A stretch of 42,028 nt of DNA from an uncultured Candidatus Peregrinibacteria bacterium (GCA_937863435.1 CALMES010000075.1:1-42028); one strand, 5' to 3'. Shown: positions 9,157-17,620, numbered from the stretch's first letter. Notes: a model not told the origin generated them from the letters alone. Numbers and translations: made by a program.

Positions 9157-9867
9157 ATGAACTCCCGCCAAGCGAAGCTTCTGCAGGCTATTATCGATCA
9201 GTTTATCCAGACAGCTCTTCCTGTTGGATCAAAAAAACTGCTCGAATCCGCCGAATTCTCGGTTTCTTCGGCCACCATTCGCAATGAGATGATGTTTCTG
9301 GAGGAAGAAGGCTATCTAGAGCAGCCGCATATTTCGGCCGGGCGTATTCCGACAGTCAAAGGCTACCGCACGTACGTGCAGGAATTCATGCAGCCGACGG
9401 ATTACCAGAAGGCGGTCCGCACCAAATTCGATACGCTCAAAGAACAGTATTTTCAGGAGAAAGACCGCGAGCGTGTCTACGAAGCAGTGGCGCTTCTGTC
9501 TCACATGATCCAGAACGTCAGTTTTGCAACAGTTCCACACCGTTCCGAAATCTACTATTTAGGGCTTGCTCATGCCATGCGTCAGCCGGAATTTCTGGCC
9601 GATCCGCGTTTTGTCAGTGGTGTTGTGGAGGTATTGGAAGAGAAACTGAGTGCGTTGCTGTCCAGAGTCGAAATCGATGGCAAGATTCGCTATTACATCG
9701 GTCAGAAAGATCTCTGTAGCGAGTTTACCAGCTGCAGTCTGATGGTTACCGAGTACCGTGTGCGCGATCAGCGCGGCGTTATCGGTATTCTCGGTCCGGT
9801 ACGCATGGATTATGGCTACAATACGGTCGCTTTGGATATGGTGGCGGATATGGTGCGGCATGGCTGA
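9157..9867 (+). CDS. hrcA: Heat-inducible transcription repressor HrcA, short form
   Basis: 236 aa against about 340 for typical HrcA. The winged-helix DNA-binding domain is complete: the N-terminus MNSRQAKLLQAIIDQFIQ, then SSATIRNEMMFLEEEGYLEQP and HISAGRIPTVKGYRTYV. The C-terminal end of the GAF-like domain is also recognisable in QRGVIGILGPVRMDYGYN. About 100 residues in between are missing, covering the inserted dimerisation segment. The normal role is repression of groE/dnaK operons at CIRCE sites with GroEL as partner. No chaperone gene is adjacent. Start at ATG 9157, 6 nt after TATAAT. Confidence 0.85.
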   Translation: MNSRQAKLLQAIIDQFIQTALPVGSKKLLESAEFSVSSATIRNEMMFLEEEGYLEQPHISAGRIPTVKGYRTYVQEFMQPTDYQKAVRTKFDTLKEQYFQEKDRERVYEAVALLSHMIQNVSFATVPHRSEIYYLGLAHAMRQPEFLADPRFVSGVVEVLEEKLSALLSRVEIDGKIRYYIGQKDLCSEFTSCSLMVTEYRVRDQRGVIGILGPVRMDYGYNTVALDMVADMVRHG

Positions 9868-9898
9868 GGAGAGCTGAGATCAAGATCTGTTATTGCTT

Positions 9899-10036
9899 AG
9901 TCGAGACGCGCCGGTGAGTACGAGATGCATCCGAGACGCTTTGGAGTGGATTGAGCTTCAGTCGAGACGCGCCGGACTGTTTCTTGATAAAGATATGATC
10001 TAGATTGATCCATTATATGATCGAGTTCGGCGCGTC
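9899..10036. repeat. Helically spaced GAGACGC repeats and an inverted copy
   Basis: GAGACGC starts at 9903, 9933 and 9964, spaced 30 and 31 bp. The first and third lie in identical 15-mers (GTCGAGACGCGCCGG). An inverted core CGGCGCGTC is at 10028-10036. All lie between hrcA and the VirD4-like gene. Confidence 0.55.
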
Positions 10037-10148
10037 TTTACGGCGGGATGATGACATATCGTATTGATTGATTATTAGCTTCGATCCTCTGGTTCTTCTG
10101 CATCTTCTGGTTCGTCTGTTTCCTCTCTGCTACAGTATCTACCATTCT

Positions 10149-12947
10149 ATGATCGACGCTTCGAAAAGCCTGCTTCTGCGCATCCGCCCCTCGCTTCCTG
10201 ACCCCGATGATAAATCCAAGGTCAGTCGCGGGCCTATTATGATGGAATCGGCAATTTCGGCGCTGCATTACCTCACAGGCGATCAGGCGGAGATCAATTT
10301 CGAGCTGGGCTACTACAACAGTAAAATCAGTTTCTATGTCCGCAGCAACAAGGCCGTTTCCGGTCTCATTGAAAGCCAGCTCTATGCCCAGTATCCGGAT
10401 ATCGATATTGAGCCGGTTGGCAATGATATTTTTACCGCCGGAGAAGGGGAGGTCGTTGTCTATACCGATCTGCGCCTGACAGACCCGGAAGTCTATCCCA
10501 TCAAGCGTCATCCGCAGTTTGATGACATGTTGGCGCGCCAGAACATCGATACGATGGCAGGTATTACTTCCACACTGGTCCGCTATCCGGAAATCGGTAT
10601 GCGCGGCCATATTCAGGTGTCTTTCGAGCCGATAGAAGGAAAATACCGCAAACGCGTACGCAAGTTTTTACCACTTCTTACGCGTGGTCTTGCCAAAAAA
10701 TCGACGTGGTATGCCAAAGTCTTTACCTCCGTGCACCTTGCACGCGGCTGGCGCTGGTGGGCGTATTTGCCGCTGAATATTCTGATGGGCGGTTTCCGAG
10801 CATGGTTCTCGTTTGTCCCGTCGGCTGGCGACCTGCTCAGCGAATCGATGAGTGCAAAAAATGATGCCGAAGATTCACACGTTGACAGTGAATTTTCGAT
10901 GGTCGGGAAAAGATCGCATGAGCGCGAAGACAGTGTCGCGGGTATTGCTGACAAGATTAACCGACTGCTCTTTGGCGCCAACGTGCGCCTCAGTGTGATT
11001 GCCAAGGCAGGATCCGTTGAGGCTGCCACCCATAAGTTGCAGGAAATGGTCAGTAGCTTCCGCCAGTTCTCGCTCCCTCAAAGTAACGGTTTTAAGATGG
11101 CAAAAATTGAAACAGCCGCGCAAATTCCTATGGGCATCAAGTTGCGTCCGTACGTCTTGTCTGTTGAAGAATTGGCAACACTCTGGCATTTCCCGAATGC
11201 GCTTGTTAAAACACCGAACATCGATTGGGTGACGAGCAAGAAGCTCGAACCACCAGTCGAATTGCCGCTCATCGAAAACGAAAAGGAATTGACCGTTCTG
11301 GGAGAAGCCGTCTTCCGTGGTGGTCGCCATCGCTTTGGCATTCGCCCCGATGATCGTCGGCGCCACATGTACATCATCGGAAAGACCGGTATGGGCAAGT
11401 CGACCATTTTGGAGAACATGATCTTTTCAGACATCCAGAGCGGCAAAGGAGTAGCTGTCATTGATCCGCACGGAGACTTGGTTGAGGCGTGTCTTCGCTA
11501 CATTCCGGCTAGTCGCAGTAACGATGTCATTCTGTTTGATCCGGCCGATAAAATGTATCCGCTGTCGTTTAACATGCTCCATTGCACGAACCCGGATCAG
11601 GTCGAACTTATTGCATCCGGCATGATGGCCGTGTTTACCAAGCTGTGGCCCGATGTCTGGAGTGGACGCATGGAAAACATTCTGCGCAATGCGCTGCTGG
11701 CGCTCATTGAAACGCAGGGAAACTCCATGCTCGGCATTCTGCGCATGTTCACAGACGATGCATACCGCAAGAAAGTGGTTGATCACACAACGAACCACGT
11801 GGTGAAAAGCTTCTGGGAAGATGAATATGCAGCGTGGTCAGAAAAGTACAGAACAGAGGCAATCGCCGCTATCCAAAACAAAATCGGCCAGCTGCTCTCG
11901 GTACCGCTCATCCGCAATATCGTCGGGCAAACAACCAATAAGCTCAATGTTCGCGAGGCGATGGATACCGGCAAAATTATTCTGGTCAACTTGAGCAAAG
12001 GAAACCTGGGAGAAGACAACTCGGCGTTCCTGGGTTCCATGCTTGTGACCAAATTCCAGCTGGATGCCATGAGCAGAGCCGATATTCCCGAGAAAGAGCG
12101 CAAAGATTTCTTCCTGTACGTGGATGAGTTTCAGAACTTCGCTACCGAATCCTTCGCGACTATTCTGTCCGAAGCGCGTAAGTATCGCTTGAGCTTAACT
12201 CTCGCCAATCAGTACATTGGTCAGCTGCTGATTGGAGATAAAAGCACGGTGCTGCAGGATGCGATTTTCGGAAACGTCGGGTCCATGGTCAGCTTCCAGG
12301 TTGGTTCCGATGATGCTGAAGTTCTGGCTATGCAGCTGGAAGAGATGGTACAGCCCAAAGACATTCTCAGTCTGCCCAAGTATCACGCCTACATGCGCCT
12401 GATGATCAACGGCATGGCCAGCAAGCCGTTCTCCGTTTCTACACTTGCTCCGCCAAAGTTTGAGCAGGATGCCGGTCGCGTCGAAAAAATCCGTGCACTA
12501 TCGCGCGAACGCTATACCGAAGGGCGTGCGGAAGTCGAAGATAAAATCAGCAAGTGGATGGCCAGTGCCAAAGAGGGGAGAGTGGCAGTAGTGAAAGTCG
12601 AAAAGCAGAAAGAGAAGGAAAAAGAGGAGATGGAAAAAGCGCGCAAGAAGGGCATGAAACTGGCCGATTACCGTGCTTGGCGCGACCGCGAAATGTGGAT
12701 TAACGATTTTAATATGATCCGTAAGAAGGAATTCTTGGGCGAAGCAATCAGTGCTGATGAGAAAGCCAAAATGAAAGAACTGAGCGAGAAGCTGGAGAAA
12801 ACCGGTGGCATTCCGCCGCCGAGCAAGGCGATGATGGATATGAAGGACAAGAAAGAGGGGAAGACTGGGGAAAGTGCGAAGAGCCAGATTGCGAAACCCG
12901 AAACAAATTCCAAGATACAAGATACAAATAGCAAAAAATCTCAGTGA
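10149..12947 (+). CDS. VirD4/TraG-like ATPase (TraM-recognition type)
   Basis: 932 aa. The N-terminal about 400 residues are mixed alpha/beta with a short hydrophobic stretch (WWAYLPLNILMGGF). The ATPase core has Walker A GKTGMGKST (about 410-418) and Walker B FFLYVDEFQNF (about 653). A coupling-protein-like stretch ILSEARKYRLSLTLANQY follows. The last 130 residues are a Lys/Glu-rich coiled coil. Such proteins couple DNA to type IV secretion, but CPR genomes often carry a lone chromosomal copy of unknown role; no relaxase or other T4SS gene is here. ATG 10149 fits the CTATG context. A TTG at 10068 would add a hydrophobic N-terminal segment (LVLLHLLVRLFPL) and cannot be excluded. Confidence 0.8.
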   Translation: MIDASKSLLLRIRPSLPDPDDKSKVSRGPIMMESAISALHYLTGDQAEINFELGYYNSKISFYVRSNKAVSGLIESQLYAQYPDIDIEPVGNDIFTAGEGEVVVYTDLRLTDPEVYPIKRHPQFDDMLARQNIDTMAGITSTLVRYPEIGMRGHIQVSFEPIEGKYRKRVRKFLPLLTRGLAKKSTWYAKVFTSVHLARGWRWWAYLPLNILMGGFRAWFSFVPSAGDLLSESMSAKNDAEDSHVDSEFSMVGKRSHEREDSVAGIADKINRLLFGANVRLSVIAKAGSVEAATHKLQEMVSSFRQFSLPQSNGFKMAKIETAAQIPMGIKLRPYVLSVEELATLWHFPNALVKTPNIDWVTSKKLEPPVELPLIENEKELTVLGEAVFRGGRHRFGIRPDDRRRHMYIIGKTGMGKSTILENMIFSDIQSGKGVAVIDPHGDLVEACLRYIPASRSNDVILFDPADKMYPLSFNMLHCTNPDQVELIASGMMAVFTKLWPDVWSGRMENILRNALLALIETQGNSMLGILRMFTDDAYRKKVVDHTTNHVVKSFWEDEYAAWSEKYRTEAIAAIQNKIGQLLSVPLIRNIVGQTTNKLNVREAMDTGKIILVNLSKGNLGEDNSAFLGSMLVTKFQLDAMSRADIPEKERKDFFLYVDEFQNFATESFATILSEARKYRLSLTLANQYIGQLLIGDKSTVLQDAIFGNVGSMVSFQVGSDDAEVLAMQLEEMVQPKDILSLPKYHAYMRLMINGMASKPFSVSTLAPPKFEQDAGRVEKIRALSRERYTEGRAEVEDKISKWMASAKEGRVAVVKVEKQKEKEKEEMEKARKKGMKLADYRAWRDREMWINDFNMIRKKEFLGEAISADEKAKMKELSEKLEKTGGIPPPSKAMMDMKDKKEGKTGESAKSQIAKPETNSKIQDTNSKKSQ
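12911..12939. repeat. AGATACAA word repeat inside the 3' end of the ATPase gene
   Basis: CAAGATACAAGATACAAAT followed by AGCAAAAAA. It encodes the last residues of the ATPase. Almost the same string occurs in reverse complement at 24871-24900. Confidence 0.55.
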
Positions 12948-13006
12948 TCAATAATTAATTGATTTGCAATCAAAATATTCCGCAGACCCAAAGGATTCCA
13001 CTAGGG

Positions 13007-13131
13007 ACCGGGACGTCGCGTCCCGGTAGTCATGGTTCGACTGCGCTCACCATGACACTCGCTTGGCATGTCTTTGCGTATCATCCTAAGCGTAGTCGTG
13101 TGTCATCCTGAGCGTAGCCGAAGGGGACACA
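13007..13131. repeat. Cluster of REP-like palindromes
   Basis: Three hairpins and one degenerate copy in 125 bp: ACCGGGACG/CGTCCCGGT (13007-13027); GTCATGGT/ACCATGAC enclosing TTCGACTGCGCTC (13029-13056); a degenerate AAGCGTAGTCG (about 13087-13098); and TGTGTC/GACACA enclosing TGAGCGTAGCCGAAGG (13099-13131). The last three share the core TTCGNCTNCGCTCA in either orientation. Confidence 0.65.
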
Positions 13132-13134
13132 CAA

Positions 13135-13158
13135 CAAAAAAGACCCTTGCAGGTCTTT
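13135..13158 (-). terminator. Terminator of the candidate minus-strand RNA
   Basis: On the minus strand, AAAGACC and GGTCTTT form a 7-bp stem around TGCAAG, followed by a T run (13140-13136). No protein gene on this strand ends just upstream of it. Confidence 0.75.
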
Positions 13159-13434
13159 GTTTGTGTTTCCGCTATCGGTACGGTGCCGTGAGGCGTGGTA
13201 CTGAGCGGATGTTTGTATTTGGATGAGGGGTCCGATTCTCTGCCTTGCTTTGGGCGCTTGTTTCTCCTCGTGTCCGGGCGAGGTCCCCGTGCCAGGTTGC
13301 TGAAAGGCTTTGCAGCCAGTAGAACCATGGGGAGTTGGGTTGGGATACACTCGCCTCATCAACCTCGGATGAAGCCAGCGATATCGCAGAGCAGAGAGAA
13401 GGGTAACCACAGTTACTACGAACGTTACTATGCC
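13137..13434 (-). ncRNA. Candidate structured RNA of unknown class (about 300 nt)
   Basis: The minus strand has TACAAT at 13444-13439, then about 300 nt without a credible reading frame, then a strong terminator (13158-13135). Local hairpins are visible: GTAAC/GTTAC (plus 13403-13416), CCTCATC/GATGAAG (13354-13374), GCTG/CAGC (13299-13316) and CCTCG/CGAGG (13266-13283). I searched it by eye for RNase P (GAGGAAAGTCC, ACAGAA), tmRNA (tRNA-like ends, tag) and SRP RNA signatures and found none. The 148-codon frame on this strand has protein-unlike composition. The ends are estimates. Confidence 0.4.
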
Positions 13435-13783
13435 CAGTATTGTACAAATATATTTGTAGGATGAGTGCCCGGGAGGAACGAGCGCAGTAGATAGTCGAGC
13501 AGACGAGCCGAAGCCTGTGTGCCGTTTTACGTGTGAGTACCCTTCTCTTTACTTCGTGGTGGTGTAAATGGAGCAAATGTTTGTTTGTGAGGTCTGTGTG
13601 CACGACTTGTCGAAACAAATCACTGCATCATAATCACGGAACCCACTCAGAGCAAGTAACAGGGCTGGAGCGGAGTGTGCAAATGTAGTGATCATATTAT
13701 TTGTACAGTAAAATATACTTTCAAAATGGCTTCTATAAGCGCACAGACTATTCAGTGTACAAATTATGTGACTATCTAAAAAA

Positions 13784-13817
13784 GGACTCAAAAGACTCAG
13801 AAGATTCAAAAGACTCA
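13784..13817. repeat. GACTCA word repeat, copy 2
   Basis: Four imperfect units of the type RGAYTCARA, beginning GGACTCAAAAGACTCAGA. This matches the words at 4841-4864. Confidence 0.6.
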
Positions 13818-13856
13818 CCCTGCTTCGTCAGCTGCGGCTGACTACGGTGGGCAGGG
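13818..13856. repeat. Nested palindrome CCCTGC...GCAGGG
   Basis: Outer arms CCCTGC and GCAGGG and inner arms GTCAGC and GCTGAC around TGCG. It resembles a REP element or a GC-rich terminator stem without a T run. Confidence 0.5.
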
Positions 13857-13904
13857 AAGGATTCGTCATAAATGATTCATTCATAATTGTAAGTAGATAT
13901 TGAT

Positions 13905-14066
13905 TTATCCTACTTCCGTATCGCAGCAGGTTTGGCAGAGGGTTCCGCAAGCTGCGCAGAAGTATTTGAGTCGTTTTTCTACGAGCGTGCCGCCACAAAT
14001 ATGGCAAACGTCACAGGAATGTTTGGGAGAATTGTGCGGTGGAGGAGTTGGCTGTGCAGTCGTCAT
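13905..14066 (-). CDS. Small double zinc-ribbon protein (53 aa)
   Basis: A short protein whose second half is packed with cysteine pairs: CDVCHICGG, CAACGTLCQTCC. This suggests one or two zinc knuckles. The N-terminus is Pro/Thr/His-rich (TTAQPTPPPHNSPKH). ATG 14066 is chosen because a TAGACT box lies 10 nt upstream and the longer frame from 14141 adds residues without support. It is divergent from the SLH/Calx-beta gene (start 14156). The function is unknown; small CPR zinc ribbons may bind nucleic acid or protein. Confidence 0.6.
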   Translation of the reverse strand: MTTAQPTPPPHNSPKHSCDVCHICGGTLVEKRLKYFCAACGTLCQTCCDTEVG

Positions 14067-14155
14067 TGCAGTATTCAGTCTACCTGTTTTTTGGAATAGG
14101 CATTGAATATTTCCTCTCTTTTTCCCATAATGCGTACTCACTTTCCCATTTTTCT

Positions 14156-15673
14156 ATGAAGTCTTTGCGCGCACATATCTCCAGATCATTGGTCGTTGTC
14201 TTTATTCTCGGCATTCTTATCGGAACGGTTGTAACTGGTGGCGTGAATGCAGCGATTAAAGGCTCGGCAAAATTCGTCGACGTTCCATACGGGGCTTTCT
14301 ACGATGATGCGGTGGGGGAGCTGTCGGATGTCGGTATTATCCGCGGTACGGATGCGACGCACTTTTCACCGAACAAGCCGGCTACACGTGGCGAGATAGC
14401 AGTTTTACTGAAACGTTTGCGTGATGACATGCGCGGCATCAGTCAGGTTCCGGATATCCCGCCGCCACTCTTGTCGTCTTCCTCCAGTGTGCCGTCGGTG
14501 CGCTCATCGAGCTCCCGCTCCAGCTCTTCTTCGTCTTCCAGTTCCAGCAAATCGTCTTCTGTCTCTTCGTCTTCGTCGAGCAGTGTTGGCTCGATTCCGG
14601 TTACGTCCGCAGGCGGGATCCGTTTCACGACGCCGTATTACACTATTGATAAAAACGGTGGCACCATGAGTGTGACTGTCGTACGCATAGGCGCGAATCA
14701 GGGGACTTCCACCGTCCGCTATTCCATGAGCGGCGGTACTGCCATTGCAGGCAAGGATTTTACGCCAAGCAGCGACGTACTGACATTTACCGGCAAAGAA
14801 ACCAGTAAAGTGATTCATATTCCAGTTTTCAACAACACCACTGCGGCCGGCAACCCTATCATCAATCTTTCGCTCAGCAATGTTACTGGCGGCGCCACGC
14901 TCCTCGAGCCTTCCAAGGCAACGGTGACTATTTTGTATAACAGCTCAGCCAGCTCTTCATCTGCTGCCGCCGGACCGGTCATCCCTCTCAATACAGTGGG
15001 TGTGTTTAACTTTAGTGCCAGCCAGTATGGTGCAGTAGAAAACATCCCGACTCTTACGGTGACAGTAACGCGCATGGAAGGGTCCAACGGGATTGCGACT
15101 GTCAGTTATGCCAGCACGGACGGAACGGCAAAAGCCGGCGCGGATTATGGTTCGGTCAACGGTTCGTTGAGCTTTGCAGCCGGCGAGACGAGCAAAACAT
15201 TCCAGCTGTCGGTCATGAATAATTCCTCAATAGACGGAAACCGCAAATTTACCATTACCCTCTCCAATCCGTCGGGTGGGGCCGCATTGGGATCGGTGAA
15301 GACGGCAGAGGTAAACGTTATTGATGACGAGACGAATACGTTTGGATCCGGCTCATTCAGGTTTTCAAGCAACGCGTTTACTGTCAATCGTACAGCGCAA
15401 AACAACGGAATAGTGTACGTGACGCGCATCAACGGCATTGCGGCCTCGTCGGTAACAGTCGGCACGAACGGCGGCAGCGCTTTGCCTGGATCCGACTACG
15501 ATACGATATCCGGAGTGCTGAACTTTGCTCCCGGCGAGATCACCAAACCGTTTTTCATTCCTATTCATAACAGCAGTACGCTTGGCTCCCGCACGGTAAA
15601 CGTCATGCTGTCCGCACCTCTCAACGGAGCCACGCTGGTCGATCCGACCATTACGCAGCTGACGATTCAGTAG
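14156..15673 (+). CDS. SLH and Calx-beta repeat surface protein
   Basis: 505 aa, exported. The signal peptide or anchor is SLVVVFILGILIGTVVTGG (about 11-29). One SLH-type domain follows (about 37-88; FVDVPYGAFYDDAVGEL, GIIRGTDATHFSPNKPATRGE). Next is a low-complexity Ser linker of about 50 residues. Three Calx-beta repeats follow, each with the DY/DF-...-GETSK signature: GKDFTPSSDVLTFTGKETSK, GADYGSVNGSLSFAAGETSK and GSDYDTISGVLNFAPGEITK. SLH domains attach proteins to the cell wall and Calx-beta repeats bind calcium or form stalks. ATG 14156 is set by the signal peptide and the CTATG context. Confidence 0.88.
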   Translation: MKSLRAHISRSLVVVFILGILIGTVVTGGVNAAIKGSAKFVDVPYGAFYDDAVGELSDVGIIRGTDATHFSPNKPATRGEIAVLLKRLRDDMRGISQVPDIPPPLLSSSSSVPSVRSSSSRSSSSSSSSSSKSSSVSSSSSSSVGSIPVTSAGGIRFTTPYYTIDKNGGTMSVTVVRIGANQGTSTVRYSMSGGTAIAGKDFTPSSDVLTFTGKETSKVIHIPVFNNTTAAGNPIINLSLSNVTGGATLLEPSKATVTILYNSSASSSSAAAGPVIPLNTVGVFNFSASQYGAVENIPTLTVTVTRMEGSNGIATVSYASTDGTAKAGADYGSVNGSLSFAAGETSKTFQLSVMNNSSIDGNRKFTITLSNPSGGAALGSVKTAEVNVIDDETNTFGSGSFRFSSNAFTVNRTAQNNGIVYVTRINGIAASSVTVGTNGGSALPGSDYDTISGVLNFAPGEITKPFFIPIHNSSTLGSRTVNVMLSAPLNGATLVDPTITQLTIQ

Positions 15674-15693
15674 ACACTCATCGAGCTTCAATA

Positions 15694-15726
15694 AAAAAAA
15701 CACTGCCACCGTGGCAGTGTTTTTTG
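15694..15726. terminator. Bidirectional terminator between the SLH/Calx-beta gene and udpK
   Basis: A near-perfect palindrome (ACACTGCC / GGCAGTGT) with A runs on the left and T runs on the right. It serves both the plus-strand gene ending at 15673 and the minus-strand gene ending at 15770. Confidence 0.88.
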
Positions 15727-15769
15727 TTTCATAAAGCAAAGAAACGGCTCATCGACGCTCTCGGATGCG

Positions 15770-16159
15770 TTAACGCAGATGACGAACGGCGAGTGGCAGG
15801 AAGATCGACAGAATGACAAGCACGTTCACGCACAGGCAGACGAGCGACGCCGCCGAGGCGACGTCCTTTGTCAGCTTCAGCCCTCTGTGATGACCGTTGG
15901 CATTGGTATCAATTTTGCGCCAGAGCTCATCGCAGGTATCAACCAGGCGCTCAAGAGCCGTATTAATCAGCTCCACTGCCGTAAAGAGTCCGCCGCAGAC
16001 AATCAGCAGCAGCCATTGTAGAAGCGAAATTCCTTCGATATCACCCAGAATGAGGATTACCAGATACGTGCCGAGAAACAGGCGCAGGTTCCGCTCTGTT
16101 GCGAGCGCATGCTGCAAACCGTGCAGTGCGTGACGAAGGCTTTGGTGCGCGCGTTTCAT
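15770..16159 (-). CDS. Undecaprenol/diacylglycerol kinase (DgkA family)
   Basis: 129 aa with three membrane helices (LFLGTYLVILILGD, LLQWLLLIVCGGLFTAVELI, LVCLCVNVLVILSIFLPLAV). The family motif ELINTALERLVDTC is followed by KLTKDVASAASLV, which supplies the catalytic Glu and the metal/nucleotide site. In Gram-positive-type cells this family mostly phosphorylates undecaprenol to feed cell-wall lipid carrier; the diacylglycerol kinase activity of E. coli DgkA is the alternative. It starts 5 nt after the glyA stop, so it is in one operon with it. Confidence 0.88.
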   Translation of the reverse strand: MKRAHQSLRHALHGLQHALATERNLRLFLGTYLVILILGDIEGISLLQWLLLIVCGGLFTAVELINTALERLVDTCDELWRKIDTNANGHHRGLKLTKDVASAASLVCLCVNVLVILSIFLPLAVRHLR

Positions 16160-16164
16160 ACAGG

Positions 16165-17430
16165 TTAGTTTGTAATGCCCGGAACCGGGAATTTGCGGCA
16201 GAATTCCATGACATCCTGATGAAGTTTGGCGATAGCCGCAGCGTCAGCGCGCTTTTCAATGGCCTGAAGCATGAAATTGCCGAGGATTTCCATTTCCGGT
16301 TCCTTCATACCACGGGTCGTGATAGCGGGAGTGCCAAGACGGATGCCGGATGGATCCATCGGCTTGCGTGTGTCATTGGCGATCATGTTTTTGTTGAGCG
16401 TTATGCCAATTGAATCGAACAGATGCTCGACCTCACCACCACCCAGGTTCCACGATTTCACACAGTCGATGAGCATCATGTGGTTATCCGTACCGTTAGT
16501 AATCAGCTTGGCGCCGTGGTCCATGAAGTGCTTGGCCAGAAACTTGCTGTTGACAATCACTTGCTTGGCATACGTCTGGAATTCGGGCTTGAGCGCTTCG
16601 CCAAAGGCAACAGCTTTAGCGGCAACCATCTGCATGATCGGTCCGCCCTGAAAGCCGGGGAATACCGACTTATCAATCTTCTTGCCCAGCTCCTCTTCGC
16701 GACACATGATCATGCCGCCGCGCGGCCCGCGAAGTGTTTTGTGAGTGGTGGTCGTAATCACATCAAATCCGTCATCGAACGGATTGCGCAGAGCCTTGCC
16801 GGCAATAAGACCCGCAATGTGCGCCATGTCTGCAACCGTGTAGGCGCCGACTTCCTTGGCAATCGCTTTCATTTTGGCGTAGTCCAACTCGCGCGGATAG
16901 GCCGAGAAACCGGCCAGAATAATCTTAGGCTTCTCCTTCTTGGCGACTTCCAGCATTTCATCGTAGTCGATGACACCGGTCTCCACGTCTTTCATCTTGT
17001 AGCGGACGAATTTGAAAATCTTGGTGATGTACGTCACAGGATGGCCGTGTGTCAGGTGTCCGCCATGGCTTAAATCCATTCCCATAATCGTGTCGCCTGG
17101 CTCGAGCAGGGCAAAATACAGAGCCACGTTGGCCGGTGCACCGGCATGCGGTTGAACGTTGGCATGACCTGCATTGAACAGCTGCTTGGCGCGGTTGATC
17201 GCCAGTGTCTCCACGTTATCCGTAAATTCCTGGCCGCCGTAGTAGCGGCGGTTTGGGTAGCCTTCGCTATATTTATTGTTGAACACCGTGCCCATTGTTT
17301 CCAACACCGCAGGGGAGACATAGTTTTCGGATGCAATGAGCTCCACACCTTCTGTCTGACGCTTCATTTCGCCCATAACAGCTTTAAAAACATCCGGGTC
17401 CTGAGATTCAAGGGCAGGGAAGGAAGGCAT
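16165..17430 (-). CDS. glyA: Serine hydroxymethyltransferase
   Basis: 421 aa, full length. PLP enzyme that converts serine plus THF to glycine plus 5,10-methylene-THF. The PLP lysine is in TTTTHKTLRGPRGG. Other marks are the N-terminal ELIASENYVSPAVLE, the EGYPNRRYYGG substrate loop, NVQPHAGAPAN and DMAHIAGLIAG. It is first gene of an operon with the udpK-like gene. The upstream sequence is pyrimidine-rich (CTTCTTTCCCCACC) without a Shine-Dalgarno. The PLP genes pdxS/pdxT lie 6-8 kb away and the folate gene fthC lies just upstream. Confidence 0.97.
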   Translation of the reverse strand: MPSFPALESQDPDVFKAVMGEMKRQTEGVELIASENYVSPAVLETMGTVFNNKYSEGYPNRRYYGGQEFTDNVETLAINRAKQLFNAGHANVQPHAGAPANVALYFALLEPGDTIMGMDLSHGGHLTHGHPVTYITKIFKFVRYKMKDVETGVIDYDEMLEVAKKEKPKIILAGFSAYPRELDYAKMKAIAKEVGAYTVADMAHIAGLIAGKALRNPFDDGFDVITTTTHKTLRGPRGGMIMCREEELGKKIDKSVFPGFQGGPIMQMVAAKAVAFGEALKPEFQTYAKQVIVNSKFLAKHFMDHGAKLITNGTDNHMMLIDCVKSWNLGGGEVEHLFDSIGITLNKNMIANDTRKPMDPSGIRLGTPAITTRGMKEPEMEILGNFMLQAIEKRADAAAIAKLHQDVMEFCRKFPVPGITN

Positions 17431-17620
17431 GCAATGGTGGGGAAAGAAGTGTCTACAGAGTAGCGCAATTGACGATTGAGCAAAATTGAAATTATGCTCA
17501 CTTTATTGGTTCAAAGAATCATGTGCGCAAGCGAGGTCGTCAGGATGTGTGGCATCATCTATGGCATCGTAAATGATGCATTGTCGCTTTGATCAGGACA
17601 CCGTGTGCAATCAAATATCG

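Larger units (their letters stand above)
13435..13904. other. Gene-poor stretch with repeats only
   Basis: No convincing protein or RNA gene on either strand. It contains the word repeat at 13784-13817, the nested palindrome at 13818-13856 and AT-rich promoter-like patches (for example near 13700-13720). It may hold the upstream control region of the candidate RNA. Confidence 0.5.

Noticed and set aside
9865-9867. UGA read as glycine (Gracilibacteria code)
   Set aside because: TGA ends several genes at the right place (hrcA, the 58-aa gene) and does not occur inside conserved domains.
13137-13434. RNase P RNA, tmRNA or SRP RNA
   Set aside because: A GTCCGGGC string on the plus strand looked like RNase P, but the partner motifs (GAGGAAAG, ACAGAA) are missing. 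There are no tRNA-like ends or tag for tmRNA and no GGAAGNAGC loop for SRP.
13172-13618. 148-codon minus-strand frame
   Set aside because: Composition is not protein-like (many His, Arg and Ser, no pattern), there is no start context, and a terminator and hairpins suggest RNA instead.
12948-13904. CRISPR array
   Set aside because: The repeats are palindromes of differing sequence without regular spacers, and no cas gene is in the window.
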